Counted from the first letter of the stretch, positions 1-6,478 are shown. The stretch is 16,454 bases of DNA from JBHPCZ01 sp042573625 (GCA_042573625.1 JBHPCZ010000075.1:1-16454); one strand, 5' to 3'. Numbers and translations: made by a program. The notes: generated from the letters alone by a model not told the origin.

Positions 1-53
1 ACTGTTTCGCGCCTTGCCCTGAACCCTAATCTTATTTTTGAGATAGGTTCTAT
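1..53 (+). repeat. Right end of a MITE-like element (cut by window edge)
   Basis: This stretch is nearly identical to 3093-3144, the right part of the complete element at 3001-3143, with only about three differences. It carries the same terminal inverted repeat half, TTTTTGAGATAGGTTCTA. Only the right end lies in the window, so its left end and full length cannot be seen. It stops about 27 bases before the start codon of the first gene. The final TA fits the TA target duplication inferred for the complete copy. Confidence 0.75.
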
Positions 54-59
54 TATAAT
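54..59 (+). promoter_or_regulatory. Candidate -10 box (TATAAT)
   Basis: A perfect TATAAT lies just outside the end of the MITE-like repeat and 20 bases before the ATG at 80. At 17-bp spacing the -35 region would fall inside the repeat (CTTATT at 31-36), which is a poor match. The leader would be very short but would still include the GGAGG ribosome binding site. This is a weak call because there is no good -35. Confidence 0.3.
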
Positions 60-79
60 CCAAGCATACGGAGGCAAGA

Positions 80-442
80 ATGAACGGAGGCGGACAAGAG
101 CAGACTATAGATTTTACAATTGATAAAACCAATTTGCACCGTGAAGAATCCATTACCGATCTTAAGGTCGGTTCGATCAGGAGATTGGTACCCATAAATC
201 CTGATGGGACGGAAGATAAGAGTCGGGCGGCAATATTTATCGGACATACGCAGCTGATGTCTCCTGAAGGGCCGATTCCGATTCAAGCTGCCTTAAAGGC
301 AAATAATCTTGAGGAAGCAATGGATGCGTTTCCGGATGCCATGAAGCGGGCTCTGTCTGAAATGATTGAAAAAATTCAAAAAATGCAGCAGCAAAAGCCG
401 CAGCAAAAAGATGATTCACGGATTATTGTTCCCGGCAGGTAA
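80..442 (+). CDS. Conserved hypothetical cytoplasmic protein
   Basis: This is a 120-aa soluble protein with no signal peptide or membrane segment. The start is well supported: GGAGG at 70-74 sits five bases before the ATG. The N-terminal two thirds looks like a compact alpha/beta domain, with motifs such as REESITDLKVGSIRRLVPI around residues 22-40 and IFIGHTQLMSPEGPIPI around 52-68. It is followed by a helical stretch (EEAMDAFPDAMKRALSEMIEKI) and a Gln/Lys-rich tail. It resembles short uncharacterised cytoplasmic proteins I associate with delta-proteobacteria, but I can give no function. The gene lies just downstream of a MITE end and 106 bp before the LysE-type exporter. That spacing allows, but does not prove, co-transcription. 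Confidence 0.85.
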   Translation: MNGGGQEQTIDFTIDKTNLHREESITDLKVGSIRRLVPINPDGTEDKSRAAIFIGHTQLMSPEGPIPIQAALKANNLEEAMDAFPDAMKRALSEMIEKIQKMQQQKPQQKDDSRIIVPGR

Positions 443-452
443 TCGGATAAAA

Positions 453-514
453 GGATTTTAAATGTCGACTGTCGAACAGCAACCGCGGAAAGATGACGCT
501 TTGATTTAAAATCC
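453..514. repeat. Inverted repeat, 11-bp arms
   Basis: GGATTTTAAAT at 453-463 is perfectly complementary to ATTTAAAATCC at 504-514, with a 40-base spacer that itself contains GTCGAC. It lies between the first gene and the exporter, just before the exporter's ribosome binding site. The stem is AT-rich and has no following T-run, so it is not a classical terminator. A weak RNA hairpin or a protein-binding dyad are both possible. Confidence 0.35.
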
Positions 515-548
515 GACATTCCATGTTCGCCGTGAGAAAGGATAGAAC

Positions 549-1193
549 ATGCTCGGAACACAAAATCTCTCTTTGTTCGTGGCTTCGTGCATTTTGTTGA
601 ATCTTACCCCTGGACAGGACACCATGTTCATTCTGGGGCGGAGTATCGCCCAGGGGAGAAAAGCAGGGCTGATCTCCGCTATGGGCATCATGTCAGGCGT
701 ACTCATTCATACATCGCTTACAGCGCTCGGCCTGTCTGCAATTCTGGCAACGTCTGCTTTGGCTTTCAGTATCGTTAAATATGCCGGAGCCGGGTATTTA
801 ATATGGATCGGGGTCGACTTTCTGCGCAGCAGGGAGAATAGCGGCAAAGTCGAGGATGTAGAAAGGGAGCAGCTGGGAACATTGACAATATATAGGCAAG
901 GCGTATTGACGAATGTCTTGAATCCAAAGGTTTCGTTATTTTTTCTGTCCTTCCTTCCTCAATTTGTTGATCCACAGGCTGAATTCATTTTTACACCGTT
1001 TGTCGTGCTCGGCCTCATTTTTTTTACGACCGGCAGCATCTGGTGCACGGTTCTTGTGTTCGGATCAACATGGTTGACGGATAAGATTCAAAATCGAGCA
1101 TCTGTGGGAGGAATACTGAAAAAACTCACAGGTATTCTGTTCGTTGGGCTGGGCATTAAGTTAGCTTTTTCACACGCCCAACAAATTCATTAG
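549..1193 (+). CDS. LysE/RhtB family exporter
   Basis: This is a 214-aa integral inner-membrane protein of the LysE/RhtB superfamily, which exports amino acids or similar small metabolites by secondary transport. The length and layout are typical: about six hydrophobic segments, a short loop rich in charged residues around 92-112, and the family signatures. These are LTPGQD at residues 19-24 (family LTPGPD), the Gly-rich GRSIAQGRKAGLISAMGIMSG region from 30 to 50, and NVLNPK at 122-127 followed by FFLSFLPQF. The start is supported by a GAAAGGA-like ribosome binding site about 7 bases upstream. The transported substrate cannot be inferred. The stop codon lies inside a 17-bp inverted repeat that ends next to the ribosome binding site of the following acyltransferase gene. 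Confidence 0.92.
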   Translation: MLGTQNLSLFVASCILLNLTPGQDTMFILGRSIAQGRKAGLISAMGIMSGVLIHTSLTALGLSAILATSALAFSIVKYAGAGYLIWIGVDFLRSRENSGKVEDVEREQLGTLTIYRQGVLTNVLNPKVSLFFLSFLPQFVDPQAEFIFTPFVVLGLIFFTTGSIWCTVLVFGSTWLTDKIQNRASVGGILKKLTGILFVGLGIKLAFSHAQQIH

Positions 1194-1239
1194 AAGCAGT
1201 TTCAAACCAGCGAACGGAAGGCTTTGAAACTGCTTCTAA
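1190..1239 (+). promoter_or_regulatory. 17-bp perfect hairpin at an intergenic junction
   Basis: TTAGAAGCAGTTTCAAA (1190-1206) and its exact reverse complement (1223-1239) flank a 16-base loop. The left arm contains the exporter stop codon (TAG 1191-1193). The right arm ends inside or just at the AAGGAG ribosome binding site (1238-1243) of the acyltransferase. There is no T-run afterwards, so an intrinsic terminator is unlikely. The hairpin could couple translation of the two genes or block exonucleases in the transcript. The repeat is directly visible; its role is inference. Confidence 0.6.
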
Positions 1240-1247
1240 GGAGAAAC

Positions 1248-2201
1248 ATGCTGTACCGATTACCATCGTTTTTGAAAGGCGGTGTTTCGCTTGTGCTGTT
1301 TAGCCTCAACACCGTATTCTGGGTCCTCCTTTTTATCCCGATTATCTTAATAAAAATAATTATCCCCCATTCAGGAATAAGGCATCAATGTTCACAGTTG
1401 CTGATCTTCTTTGCCGCCAGGTGGGTCGATTGCAACAGTTTTATTTTACGGATTACGCAGAATATCGAATGGGATGTTCAAGGGATCGGATATCTTGATC
1501 CCAAAGGTTCCTACCTTGTGGTCAGTAATCATTGTTCCTGGGCGGACACCCTCGTGCTTCAGCATATCTTCAAGCGCCGTATCCCCTTTCTCAAGTTTTT
1601 CCTGAAACAGGAACTCATCTGGATTCCCTTTTTGGGCATCGCATGGTGGGCTTTGGAATTTCCGTTCATGAAGCGATATTCCCGTCAGTTTCTGGAAAAA
1701 CATCCGGAGCTTCGGGGTAAAGACATGGAAACGACTCGAAAATTTTGCGAAAAGTTAAAAAAATATCCCGGTTCCATAATGAATTATGTAGAGGGAACCC
1801 GATTTGATTTTCAAAAACGTCAAAAGCAAAACGCCCCGTACCGTCATCTCCTGATGCCCAAAGCCGGCGGCGTTGCCCTGGTATTTTCCGCCATGGGGGA
1901 TTGTTTATCCAGCGTACTGGACGTGACAATCGTTTATCCGGAAAATGAACCTCCTGTGCGTTTTTGGGCGTTGTTGAAGGGGAATATACCCCGCATAATC
2001 GTGCGGGTGACGATATTACCCGTTCCTGAAAATGTTGTTGGTAAAGATTATCAGAATGACAAAGCCTATCGGAAAAAAATCCAGCAATGGGTTAATCAAC
2101 TCTGGCAGGAAAAGGACCAGCGGATTGAGCGGATCATGAAAGCATATCACCTAAATTCTGCAATTGTCGAGGATGCTGGAAATACAAGGCATCAGGTGTG
2201 A
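1248..2201 (+). CDS. 1-acyl-sn-glycerol-3-phosphate acyltransferase-like protein (PlsC/YihG type)
   Basis: This is a 317-aa membrane-associated lysophospholipid acyltransferase. The four family blocks are in order: NHCSWAD at 94-100 (catalytic NHxxxxD), FLKQELIWIPFLGIAWW at 118-134, VEGTRF at 181-186 (substrate phosphate binding), and LMPKAGG around 202-208. An N-terminal hydrophobic segment (about 12-40) anchors it to the inner membrane. The length and blocks match YihG-like acyltransferases, longer than classical PlsC (about 245 aa). It probably transfers an acyl chain to a lysophosphatidate-like acceptor. I chose ATG 1248 because it has a strong AAGGAG four bases upstream. An in-frame TTG at 1224 lies inside a hairpin arm and has no ribosome binding site. 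It may be co-transcribed with the exporter. Confidence 0.9.
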   Translation: MLYRLPSFLKGGVSLVLFSLNTVFWVLLFIPIILIKIIIPHSGIRHQCSQLLIFFAARWVDCNSFILRITQNIEWDVQGIGYLDPKGSYLVVSNHCSWADTLVLQHIFKRRIPFLKFFLKQELIWIPFLGIAWWALEFPFMKRYSRQFLEKHPELRGKDMETTRKFCEKLKKYPGSIMNYVEGTRFDFQKRQKQNAPYRHLLMPKAGGVALVFSAMGDCLSSVLDVTIVYPENEPPVRFWALLKGNIPRIIVRVTILPVPENVVGKDYQNDKAYRKKIQQWVNQLWQEKDQRIERIMKAYHLNSAIVEDAGNTRHQV

Positions 2202-2226
2202 AGCTGTATTGTAATACCGCAATTAC

Positions 2227-2276
2227 CTGATAACGCAGACGCCGAAGGAGTCATGCCGAAGACGCCGAAGGAGTCA
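2227..2276 (+). repeat. Dispersed repeat copy with an internal tandem duplication
   Basis: Positions 2227-2261 match the reverse complement of 5187-5221 at 31 of 35 bases, so two copies of this repeat lie in opposite orientation in the window. Here the core AGACGCCGAAGGAGTCA also occurs twice, at 2237-2253 and 2260-2276, a 23-base period. The stretch lies in the 271-bp gap between the acyltransferase and the pilin-like gene. It does not look coding. Confidence 0.6.
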
Positions 2277-2385
2277 AGTCGAAGGCTATCCGGTATCCTC
2301 GGCAATCCCAAAGGGTCAATTGTTATAGAAAAATATGATAAAACTTCTTATATTATTTAGCCGCGTATTGGTGAACCCGTTTTCA

Positions 2386-2414
2386 TTGAAAAGAAGTCTC
2401 AACTATATTAGATT
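2386..2414 (+). promoter_or_regulatory. Candidate sigma-70 promoter
   Basis: TTGAAA at 2386-2391, a 17-bp spacer and TAGATT at 2409-2414 form a plausible promoter about 60 bases before the ATG of the following gene. The surrounding sequence is very AT-rich, so chance matches are likely. Confidence 0.3.
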
Positions 2415-2472
2415 ATAAAATATATAGCCAGTTTCAATAACAATTGATGCAGGTTTTAGGTGTCAGGCTTCT

Positions 2473-3003
2473 ATGGTTACTCGAGGCCAGGCTGAAAAAA
2501 TGCCGGAAATTAAGCCTTTAAGAAAAAGTATGATTACGGCTGTCATCCTGTTTATTCTGGACGCATTTATTTTAAACCAGGGCGTGATTGCTGCAATTGC
2601 GCTGCTGTTTGTACTATTCGGGTTTTTGCCAAAAGCCCTATCCTTATATTTTAAGAAGGCGTCACCGGGGTACTATTTGAAAAAGAGCCTGATTTATACA
2701 ATAATGGCGGTCGGAGTATTGGGGTCAAATTATTTAAACAATGATATAGCCAGACAGAGGGCAGAATCTTTAACCACTAAGATTGAAGAATATAAAGTTG
2801 ATAACGGTAACTACCCACCACAACTGGAAGAACTGATACCAAAATATATTGATTCGGTTCCAGTTGCTAAATACGCGCTGGGGTTCAACCGGTTCTATTA
2901 TATCAACGGAAAAGACGACGTGATGTTGTTGTATGTTCATTTTCCACCATATGGCAGACCGATGTATTCGTTTAACCGGAAAGAATGGACAACTATAGAT
3001 TAG
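2473..3003 (+). CDS. Membrane protein with GspG/pseudopilin-like C-terminal domain
   Basis: This is a 176-aa protein. Residues about 18-60 are strongly hydrophobic and probably form two membrane segments; a third lies around 71-87. The soluble C-terminal part carries the pattern IEEYKVDNGNYPPQLEELIPKYIDSVP (about 102-128), characteristic of the globular domain of type II secretion major pseudopilins (GspG) and related proteins. It lacks a prepilin peptidase site at the N-terminus, so it is unlikely to be a true pseudopilin; the function is unknown. The start is uncertain: neither ATG 2473 nor in-frame ATG 2500 has a good ribosome binding site. Its stop codon is formed at the junction with the MITE at 3001. 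Without the element the frame would run on for seven more codons (Y K T S R I D) to a TGA. Confidence 0.75.
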   Translation: MVTRGQAEKMPEIKPLRKSMITAVILFILDAFILNQGVIAAIALLFVLFGFLPKALSLYFKKASPGYYLKKSLIYTIMAVGVLGSNYLNNDIARQRAESLTTKIEEYKVDNGNYPPQLEELIPKYIDSVPVAKYALGFNRFYYINGKDDVMLLYVHFPPYGRPMYSFNRKEWTTID

Positions 3004-3143
3004 AACCTATCTCAAAAACAATCTAAGTACCCATGGCGGTGTTGCGAAACGGTTCAAAATGCTACATACTACGTGTATGCTCCGCTTTTTCGACTGTTTT
3101 GCGCCTCGCCCTGAACCTGATCTTATTTTTGAGATAGGTTCTA
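3001..3143. mobile_element. MITE-like element with 18-bp terminal inverted repeats
   Basis: TAGAACCTATCTCAAAAA at 3001-3018 is the exact reverse complement of TTTTTGAGATAGGTTCTA at 3126-3143. The interior (about 107 bp) has no coding capacity. The outermost TA on each side can be read as a TA target duplication, giving an element of 3003-3141. A second, edge-truncated copy is at 1-53. Short length, perfect terminal repeats, more than one copy and a TA duplication fit a non-autonomous element moved in trans by an IS5- or IS630-like transposase. No such transposase is in this window, so the parent family is inference. A smaller dyad, CATAC/GTATG, lies near 3063-3079. Confidence 0.75.
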
Positions 3144-3202
3144 TAAGACTTCCAGGATTGACTGACGCGCTGGCTCTATTGAGAGAAAATAACGTTGAAA
3201 AT

Positions 3203-3817
3203 ATGAATGATAAACCATCAAGGGCAAAGTTGTTTAGTCTGCCCAATTTTCTGAGCGGCTTCCGCCTTGTTGCCGCCCCGTTCCTTGTCTATCTGGCCTG
3301 GACCGGGCATCCGAATCTGTTTCTTGTCTTGCTTACCATCTCGCTTTTCTCGGATTTCATCGATGGATTTATCGCCCGCAAGCTGAATGTGGCTTCAGAA
3401 CTTGGAACCCGGCTCGATAGCTGGGGAGATCTGGCGACGTATCTGACTGTACCGCTGTGTGCCTGGTGGCTGTGGCCGGAAATCATCAAACGGGAATCGT
3501 TTTTTGTCCTGGTCGTCATGGGCGCTTATATGGTCCCTCTAATCGCCGGATTCATGAAGTTTAGAAGACTCCCAAGCTATCACACATGGGCGGCCAAAAT
3601 TACAGCAGTATTGATGAGTGTCTCCGTCCTGGTTTTATTTGTCGCAGATATTGCAGGGCTCTTCAGAGTTGCTGCAATCTTCCAGGCCCTAGTGGCATGC
3701 GAGGAGGTTGCTATCACGATACGGCTCTCTGAATGGCAATGTAATATCCACTCTTTCTGGCATATATCCGGCCGGTCAAAAGAGAAATTCATAGATCATG
3801 AAAGTGATAATACATAG
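3203..3817 (+). CDS. CDP-alcohol phosphatidyltransferase family protein
   Basis: This is a 204-aa integral membrane enzyme of phospholipid-head-group synthesis. It transfers a phosphatidyl group from a CDP-activated lipid to an alcohol, releasing CMP. The complete family signature is visible: D51-x2-D54-G55-x2-A58-R59-x8-G68-x3-D72-x3-D76, whose aspartates bind the metal and the CDP moiety. Hydrophobic helices around 20-50, 78-100 and later segments match the six-helix fold and family length. I chose ATG 3203. Upstream in-frame ATGs exist (for example 3059) but lie inside the MITE and have no sequence sense. The ribosome binding site is weak. The alcohol acceptor (glycerol phosphate, inositol phosphate, serine or other) cannot be told. 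A neighbouring acyltransferase supports a lipid role. Confidence 0.88.
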   Translation: MNDKPSRAKLFSLPNFLSGFRLVAAPFLVYLAWTGHPNLFLVLLTISLFSDFIDGFIARKLNVASELGTRLDSWGDLATYLTVPLCAWWLWPEIIKRESFFVLVVMGAYMVPLIAGFMKFRRLPSYHTWAAKITAVLMSVSVLVLFVADIAGLFRVAAIFQALVACEEVAITIRLSEWQCNIHSFWHISGRSKEKFIDHESDNT

Positions 3818-3939
3818 AATCAATATGTCAGGGACGGTTTTTCAATCTTTTCGATTCCAATTTTCTACTGCCTGTCGAAGCTCCTCTATATTCAGTACCA
3901 TTGGTGTATTTTCCGTATATTTTTCTGAAAAATTCGAGC

Positions 3940-3968
3940 TTGACAGTAAGTTATGTTTCCATTAAACT
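3940..3968 (+). promoter_or_regulatory. Candidate sigma-70 promoter of the outer-membrane protein gene
   Basis: A perfect TTGACA at 3940-3945 is followed after exactly 17 bases by TAAACT at 3963-3968 (four of six consensus positions). The predicted start would give a leader of roughly 105 bases before the ATG at 4082. This is the best promoter match in the left half. The rest of the 264-bp gap (3818-4081) shows no gene I can support. Confidence 0.5.
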
Positions 3969-4081
3969 TTTTATTAATGAAATCAGAGACTCTAGTTGAT
4001 ATTGGACATCATTCTGAACTGCTCGCTTTCCAAAATTTCGCACCAACTATAACAAGGGATCGAAAAGGCCAGAGGTGAAAA

Positions 4082-4672
4082 ATGAAAAGAAAACGAATAT
4101 TCAATTTTAGTTGGCTCTTATTTTTCTTTTTTTCCACGACACTCTATGCAGCAGAAGGCCCCTATTTGCAGATTTCAGGTGCTGTTACTTCCCTTGCTAA
4201 GACTACCTTCTCAGAGCCAGGTGTGGGTCCATTCAATGCTGAATTTGATAATGGATCTGGTGTCGTAGGGGGTATAGGTTATGATTTCGGAAAGATTCGT
4301 TTAGAGGAAGAGGTTGCTTACCGTAAGAATAGTTTTGACGCAGGGGGAGCGTATGACGCTTTGAGCCTTCTTATTAACGGATTTTGTGACATCGAAATTA
4401 ATTCGGCTTTTTCTCCTTATTTATTAGCTGGTATAGGTTTTGCTCAAGTTTCTATAGACGACTTGTCAGTTGCGGGTTTTACAAGATCAGGCAGTCAAAA
4501 TGATACAGTGTTTGCCTACCAGCTTGGAGCAGGAGTTGCGTATGATGTTAATGAAATTCTGACTGTGGACCTTGGTTTTCGATTTTTTATGGCTGTCAAT
4601 CCCGACTTCAATGGTGTAAAAGCAGAATACAAAAGCAACAATATTCTCCTTGGATTAAGATTCAATTTTTAA
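4082..4672 (+). CDS. Outer-membrane beta-barrel protein (OmpA/opacity-like porin fold)
   Basis: This is a 196-aa exported protein. It starts with a typical Sec signal peptide: basic MKRKR, a hydrophobic core WLLFFFFSTT, and a cleavage site around LYAAEG (after A23 or A24). The mature part shows alternating hydrophobic and polar residues in paired strands with Gly-rich turns (GIGYDFG, YLLAGIGFAQV, YQLGAGVAYDV, VDLGFRFFMAV). It ends in LLGLRFNF, with the C-terminal Phe favoured by the BAM assembly machinery. Size and pattern fit an eight-stranded barrel of the opacity/OmpW-like type, probably a structural or small-pore protein. AGAGGTG about five bases before the ATG is the ribosome binding site. 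The gene is AT-richer than its right-hand neighbours. An own promoter is likely (3940-3968). Confidence 0.85.
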   Translation: MKRKRIFNFSWLLFFFFSTTLYAAEGPYLQISGAVTSLAKTTFSEPGVGPFNAEFDNGSGVVGGIGYDFGKIRLEEEVAYRKNSFDAGGAYDALSLLINGFCDIEINSAFSPYLLAGIGFAQVSIDDLSVAGFTRSGSQNDTVFAYQLGAGVAYDVNEILTVDLGFRFFMAVNPDFNGVKAEYKSNNILLGLRFNF

Positions 4673-4939
4673 TGATGACCATTTTAATTTAGAGATATGG
4701 AATTATTCGGGTGGAGAGCTCTGGCCTGCCTCTTCTAATTGTTTCCCCAACAATTATATTTTCCTCGTATTTCATCTGTAGAGATCAATATAATGACCTC
4801 CATTTTTAATCATGAATCCAGAGCATCCAGTGATGCTTGTGCTTGGAATAATGTTTTGAAATCATCTACTCAAAACTTGTGCTATCTGCAATAAATTACA
4901 GGCTTTTGAGAGCTTAAAATAGTTATGATACCACATTCC

Positions 4940-4978
4940 AAAAAGGCCAACCCATTTAATAGGGTTTGCCTTTTTGAT
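4940..4978 (+). terminator. Rho-independent terminator, probably of the outer-membrane protein transcript
   Basis: The arms AAAAAGGC-C-AACCC (4940-4953) and GGGTT-T-GCCTTTTT (4962-4975) pair over 13 base pairs with one mismatch and an 8-base loop, ending in a T-run. The A-run on the left means it could work in both directions. It lies 267 bases after the outer-membrane protein stop codon, with no other gene between. Confidence 0.6.
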
Positions 4979-5010
4979 TTTTACGGATTTTTAGATATAT
5001 TTAATCGTTG

Positions 5011-5028
5011 CAACCCGAGTTCGGGTTG
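5011..5028. repeat. GC-rich 8-bp palindrome
   Basis: CAACCCGA and TCGGGTTG are perfectly complementary around a GT centre, in otherwise AT-rich sequence. It could be a hairpin or a dimeric protein-binding site; nothing identifies which. Confidence 0.35.
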
Positions 5029-5162
5029 TGCTTTTGGTAAAAGAACTGCCCCTTTATCTAAATATATAATTAAATCAAAATATTAAGTTAAGTAATAAAG
5101 ATTTTTCCTAAGGCACGCTTTGTGCGCTGACTTTTTTTCTACAGCTGAAAAATTTTACCTTT

Positions 5163-5256
5163 GGTCGCTGCTGATGCGCCCAATACCTTCGGTATGACTC
5201 CTGCGGCGTCCGTGTTATCAGAGGCTTGATTGCGTTAGCATACTACAGCAGCGACC
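5163..5256. repeat. 94-bp palindromic repeat element
   Basis: GGTCGCTGCTG at 5163-5173 is the exact reverse complement of CAGCAGCGACC at 5246-5256. Between them lie a small hairpin (ATACC TTC GGTAT, 5183-5195) and a core (5187-5221) that recurs in inverted orientation at 2227-2261 with four differences. It has no coding capacity. This looks like a REP- or MITE-like dispersed repeat; no clear target duplication is seen. Confidence 0.6.
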
Positions 5257-5354
5257 CTGAATGTTTTTCAAATAAACGCACCAGGCGTATGAAATATCCG
5301 GGCTAAAGCATGAGAAAATAGGTGGGTTATCGTGACAGGTAAAAAAATACCACC

Positions 5355-5382
5355 TATCCCCCAAATGGGGGATGTTTTTTTT
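5355..5382 (+). terminator. Strong Rho-independent terminator or attenuator upstream of the DUF3786 gene
   Basis: ATCCCCC (5356-5362) and GGGGGAT (5367-5373) pair perfectly around AAAT, extended by a T-G pair, and are followed by a run of eight T (5375-5382). An A-run at 5340-5347 makes it potentially bidirectional. It ends about 100 bases before the DUF3786 start codon. It may end upstream transcription or act as a leader attenuator, depending on where the promoter lies. I could not place a convincing promoter between it and the gene. Confidence 0.75.
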
Positions 5383-5484
5383 CACAACTGTACTACACTG
5401 TTTGTGAAAAACGAACTTGTACTGTTTTTTCATTTGATGGAACTTTAGTGGCTCTGTTACAGCAGGAAAAAGGAGTGTTAACGA

Positions 5485-6291
5485 ATGGCTCAACTGAATA
5501 ATACAATGGAAATCTTCAAATTGCTAGATAAATCAAATTGCGGGGAATGTAACAAACCGACGTGTCTGGCCTTTGCTGCTTCAGTTTTCAATGGTCAAAA
5601 ACAGCTCGATGAGTGTCCTCGCCTGGAGGAAGAGATCCTCGTCCGGTATGGGGGCAGATCCGCCAATCATGTGACACTTGAACAGGAACAGGAACAAGCC
5701 ATAGAAGAGTTGAAAAGAAAGGTTGCCGTTGTCGATTTTTCTTTGTCAGCAGAGAGGTTGGGGGCTTCTTTTTCCAATGGCAAGTTGACGGTAAAGTGCC
5801 TCGGTAAGGACTTTAGTGTTGATAAAGAAGGGAATATTACAACCGACCTCCATGTCCATTCATGGATAGCTGTACCGGTATTCAACTATATAATTGACAG
5901 CGCCGGAGTTCCTGTTTCAGGGAAATGGGTACCACTCAGAGAACTGGAAGGCGGGAAAGATTGGTACCGGCTTTTCGGGCAAAGGTGTGAAAAACCGTTA
6001 AAAAAAGTGGCGGATACCTATACGGATCTTTTCGAGGATATGATTCGCCTTTTTAACGGAAAGCAAGTGGAAAACCATTACAATTCTGATATCTCACTTG
6101 TTTTGCATCCTTTACCCAAATTGCCGATTCTGATCTGCTATTGGCGGCTCGAAGAAGGGCTCGAATCCAATCTCAATATTTTTTTTGATTCAACAGCGGA
6201 AGAGAATCTCAACATTGAATCCATCTATCTTCTTGCGACCGGACTTGCGGTCATGTTTGAAAAGCTCTCTTTGAGGCATGGCCTGAAATGA
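5485..6291 (+). CDS. DUF3786 domain protein with N-terminal [4Fe-4S] motif
   Basis: This is a 268-aa soluble protein. Residues 14-45 (DKSNCGECNKPTCLAFAASV...DECP) contain C19-x2-C22-x4-C27-x16-C44, the four-cysteine [4Fe-4S] motif also found at the N-terminus of the corrinoid Fe-S protein large subunit and related electron carriers. The remainder matches the DUF3786 layout: an FS-x-E/D-like region near 86-110, a central LHVHSWIAVPVFNYII segment, GKWVPLRELEGGKDWYRLFGQRCEKPL, and a C-terminal LHPLPKLPILICYWRLEEG...FFDSTAEENLNIESIYLLATGLAVMFEKL. Such proteins are common in sulfate reducers and acetogens and are uncharacterised. A role in corrinoid or C1 metabolism or Fe-S redox is only inference. 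AAGGAG at 5470-5475 supports the start. Confidence 0.9.
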   Translation: MAQLNNTMEIFKLLDKSNCGECNKPTCLAFAASVFNGQKQLDECPRLEEEILVRYGGRSANHVTLEQEQEQAIEELKRKVAVVDFSLSAERLGASFSNGKLTVKCLGKDFSVDKEGNITTDLHVHSWIAVPVFNYIIDSAGVPVSGKWVPLRELEGGKDWYRLFGQRCEKPLKKVADTYTDLFEDMIRLFNGKQVENHYNSDISLVLHPLPKLPILICYWRLEEGLESNLNIFFDSTAEENLNIESIYLLATGLAVMFEKLSLRHGLK

Positions 6292-6350
6292 TAAGTAGAG
6301 ACCTTTAAAAAACGCCCCCTTTTGCCCAATTCCAGTGTCAGGCTAAAATT

Positions 6351-6478
6351 TTATTCCTCGAAATAATCAATGTATTCCTGCCTGCCCCGTAGGTCCGGCA
6401 GATCGTACTGGGGTGGTTAAAATTTTCCCCTTCCTTGACCTTGAACAAAATTGAACATTTTTCAAAGGTCTCAAGTAA
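6351..6478 (-). pseudogene. Possible frameshifted C-terminal coding remnant
   Basis: On the minus strand one frame reads LETFEKCSILFKVKEGENFN. After a one-base shift the neighbouring frame continues PPQYDLPDLRGRQEYIDYFEE and then a TAA at 6353-6351. Each piece looks protein-like and together they resemble the end of a decayed gene. Upstream in the first frame a TGA (6481-6479) closes it, and no start or ribosome binding site is seen. I do not recognise the family, and chance cannot be excluded at this length. Confidence 0.22.

Larger units (their letters stand above)
4673..5484. other. 812-bp AT-rich non-coding region
   Basis: No convincing gene is visible on either strand; the longest open frames are short and lack ribosome binding sites. 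It contains an AT-rich hairpin (TAATTGTT 4736-4743 / AACAATTA 4749-4756), a terminator at 4940-4978, a CAACCCGA/TCGGGTTG hairpin at 5011-5028, the 94-bp palindromic element at 5163-5256 and a strong terminator at 5355-5382. The amount of structure suggests a boundary between transcription units and a site where small repeats have accumulated. Confidence 0.6.

Noticed and set aside
3059..3202. N-terminal extension of the phosphatidyltransferase into the MITE
   Set aside because: The first part is translated mobile-element sequence; the family-like N-terminus begins at ATG 3203.
4794..4895. 33-codon open frame after the outer-membrane protein gene
   Set aside because: Very short, no ribosome binding site and no recognisable sequence.
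5218..5493. 91-aa minus-strand open frame between the 94-bp repeat and the DUF3786 start
   Set aside because: It runs through the terminator and repeat arm, has no ribosome binding site and no recognisable domain.
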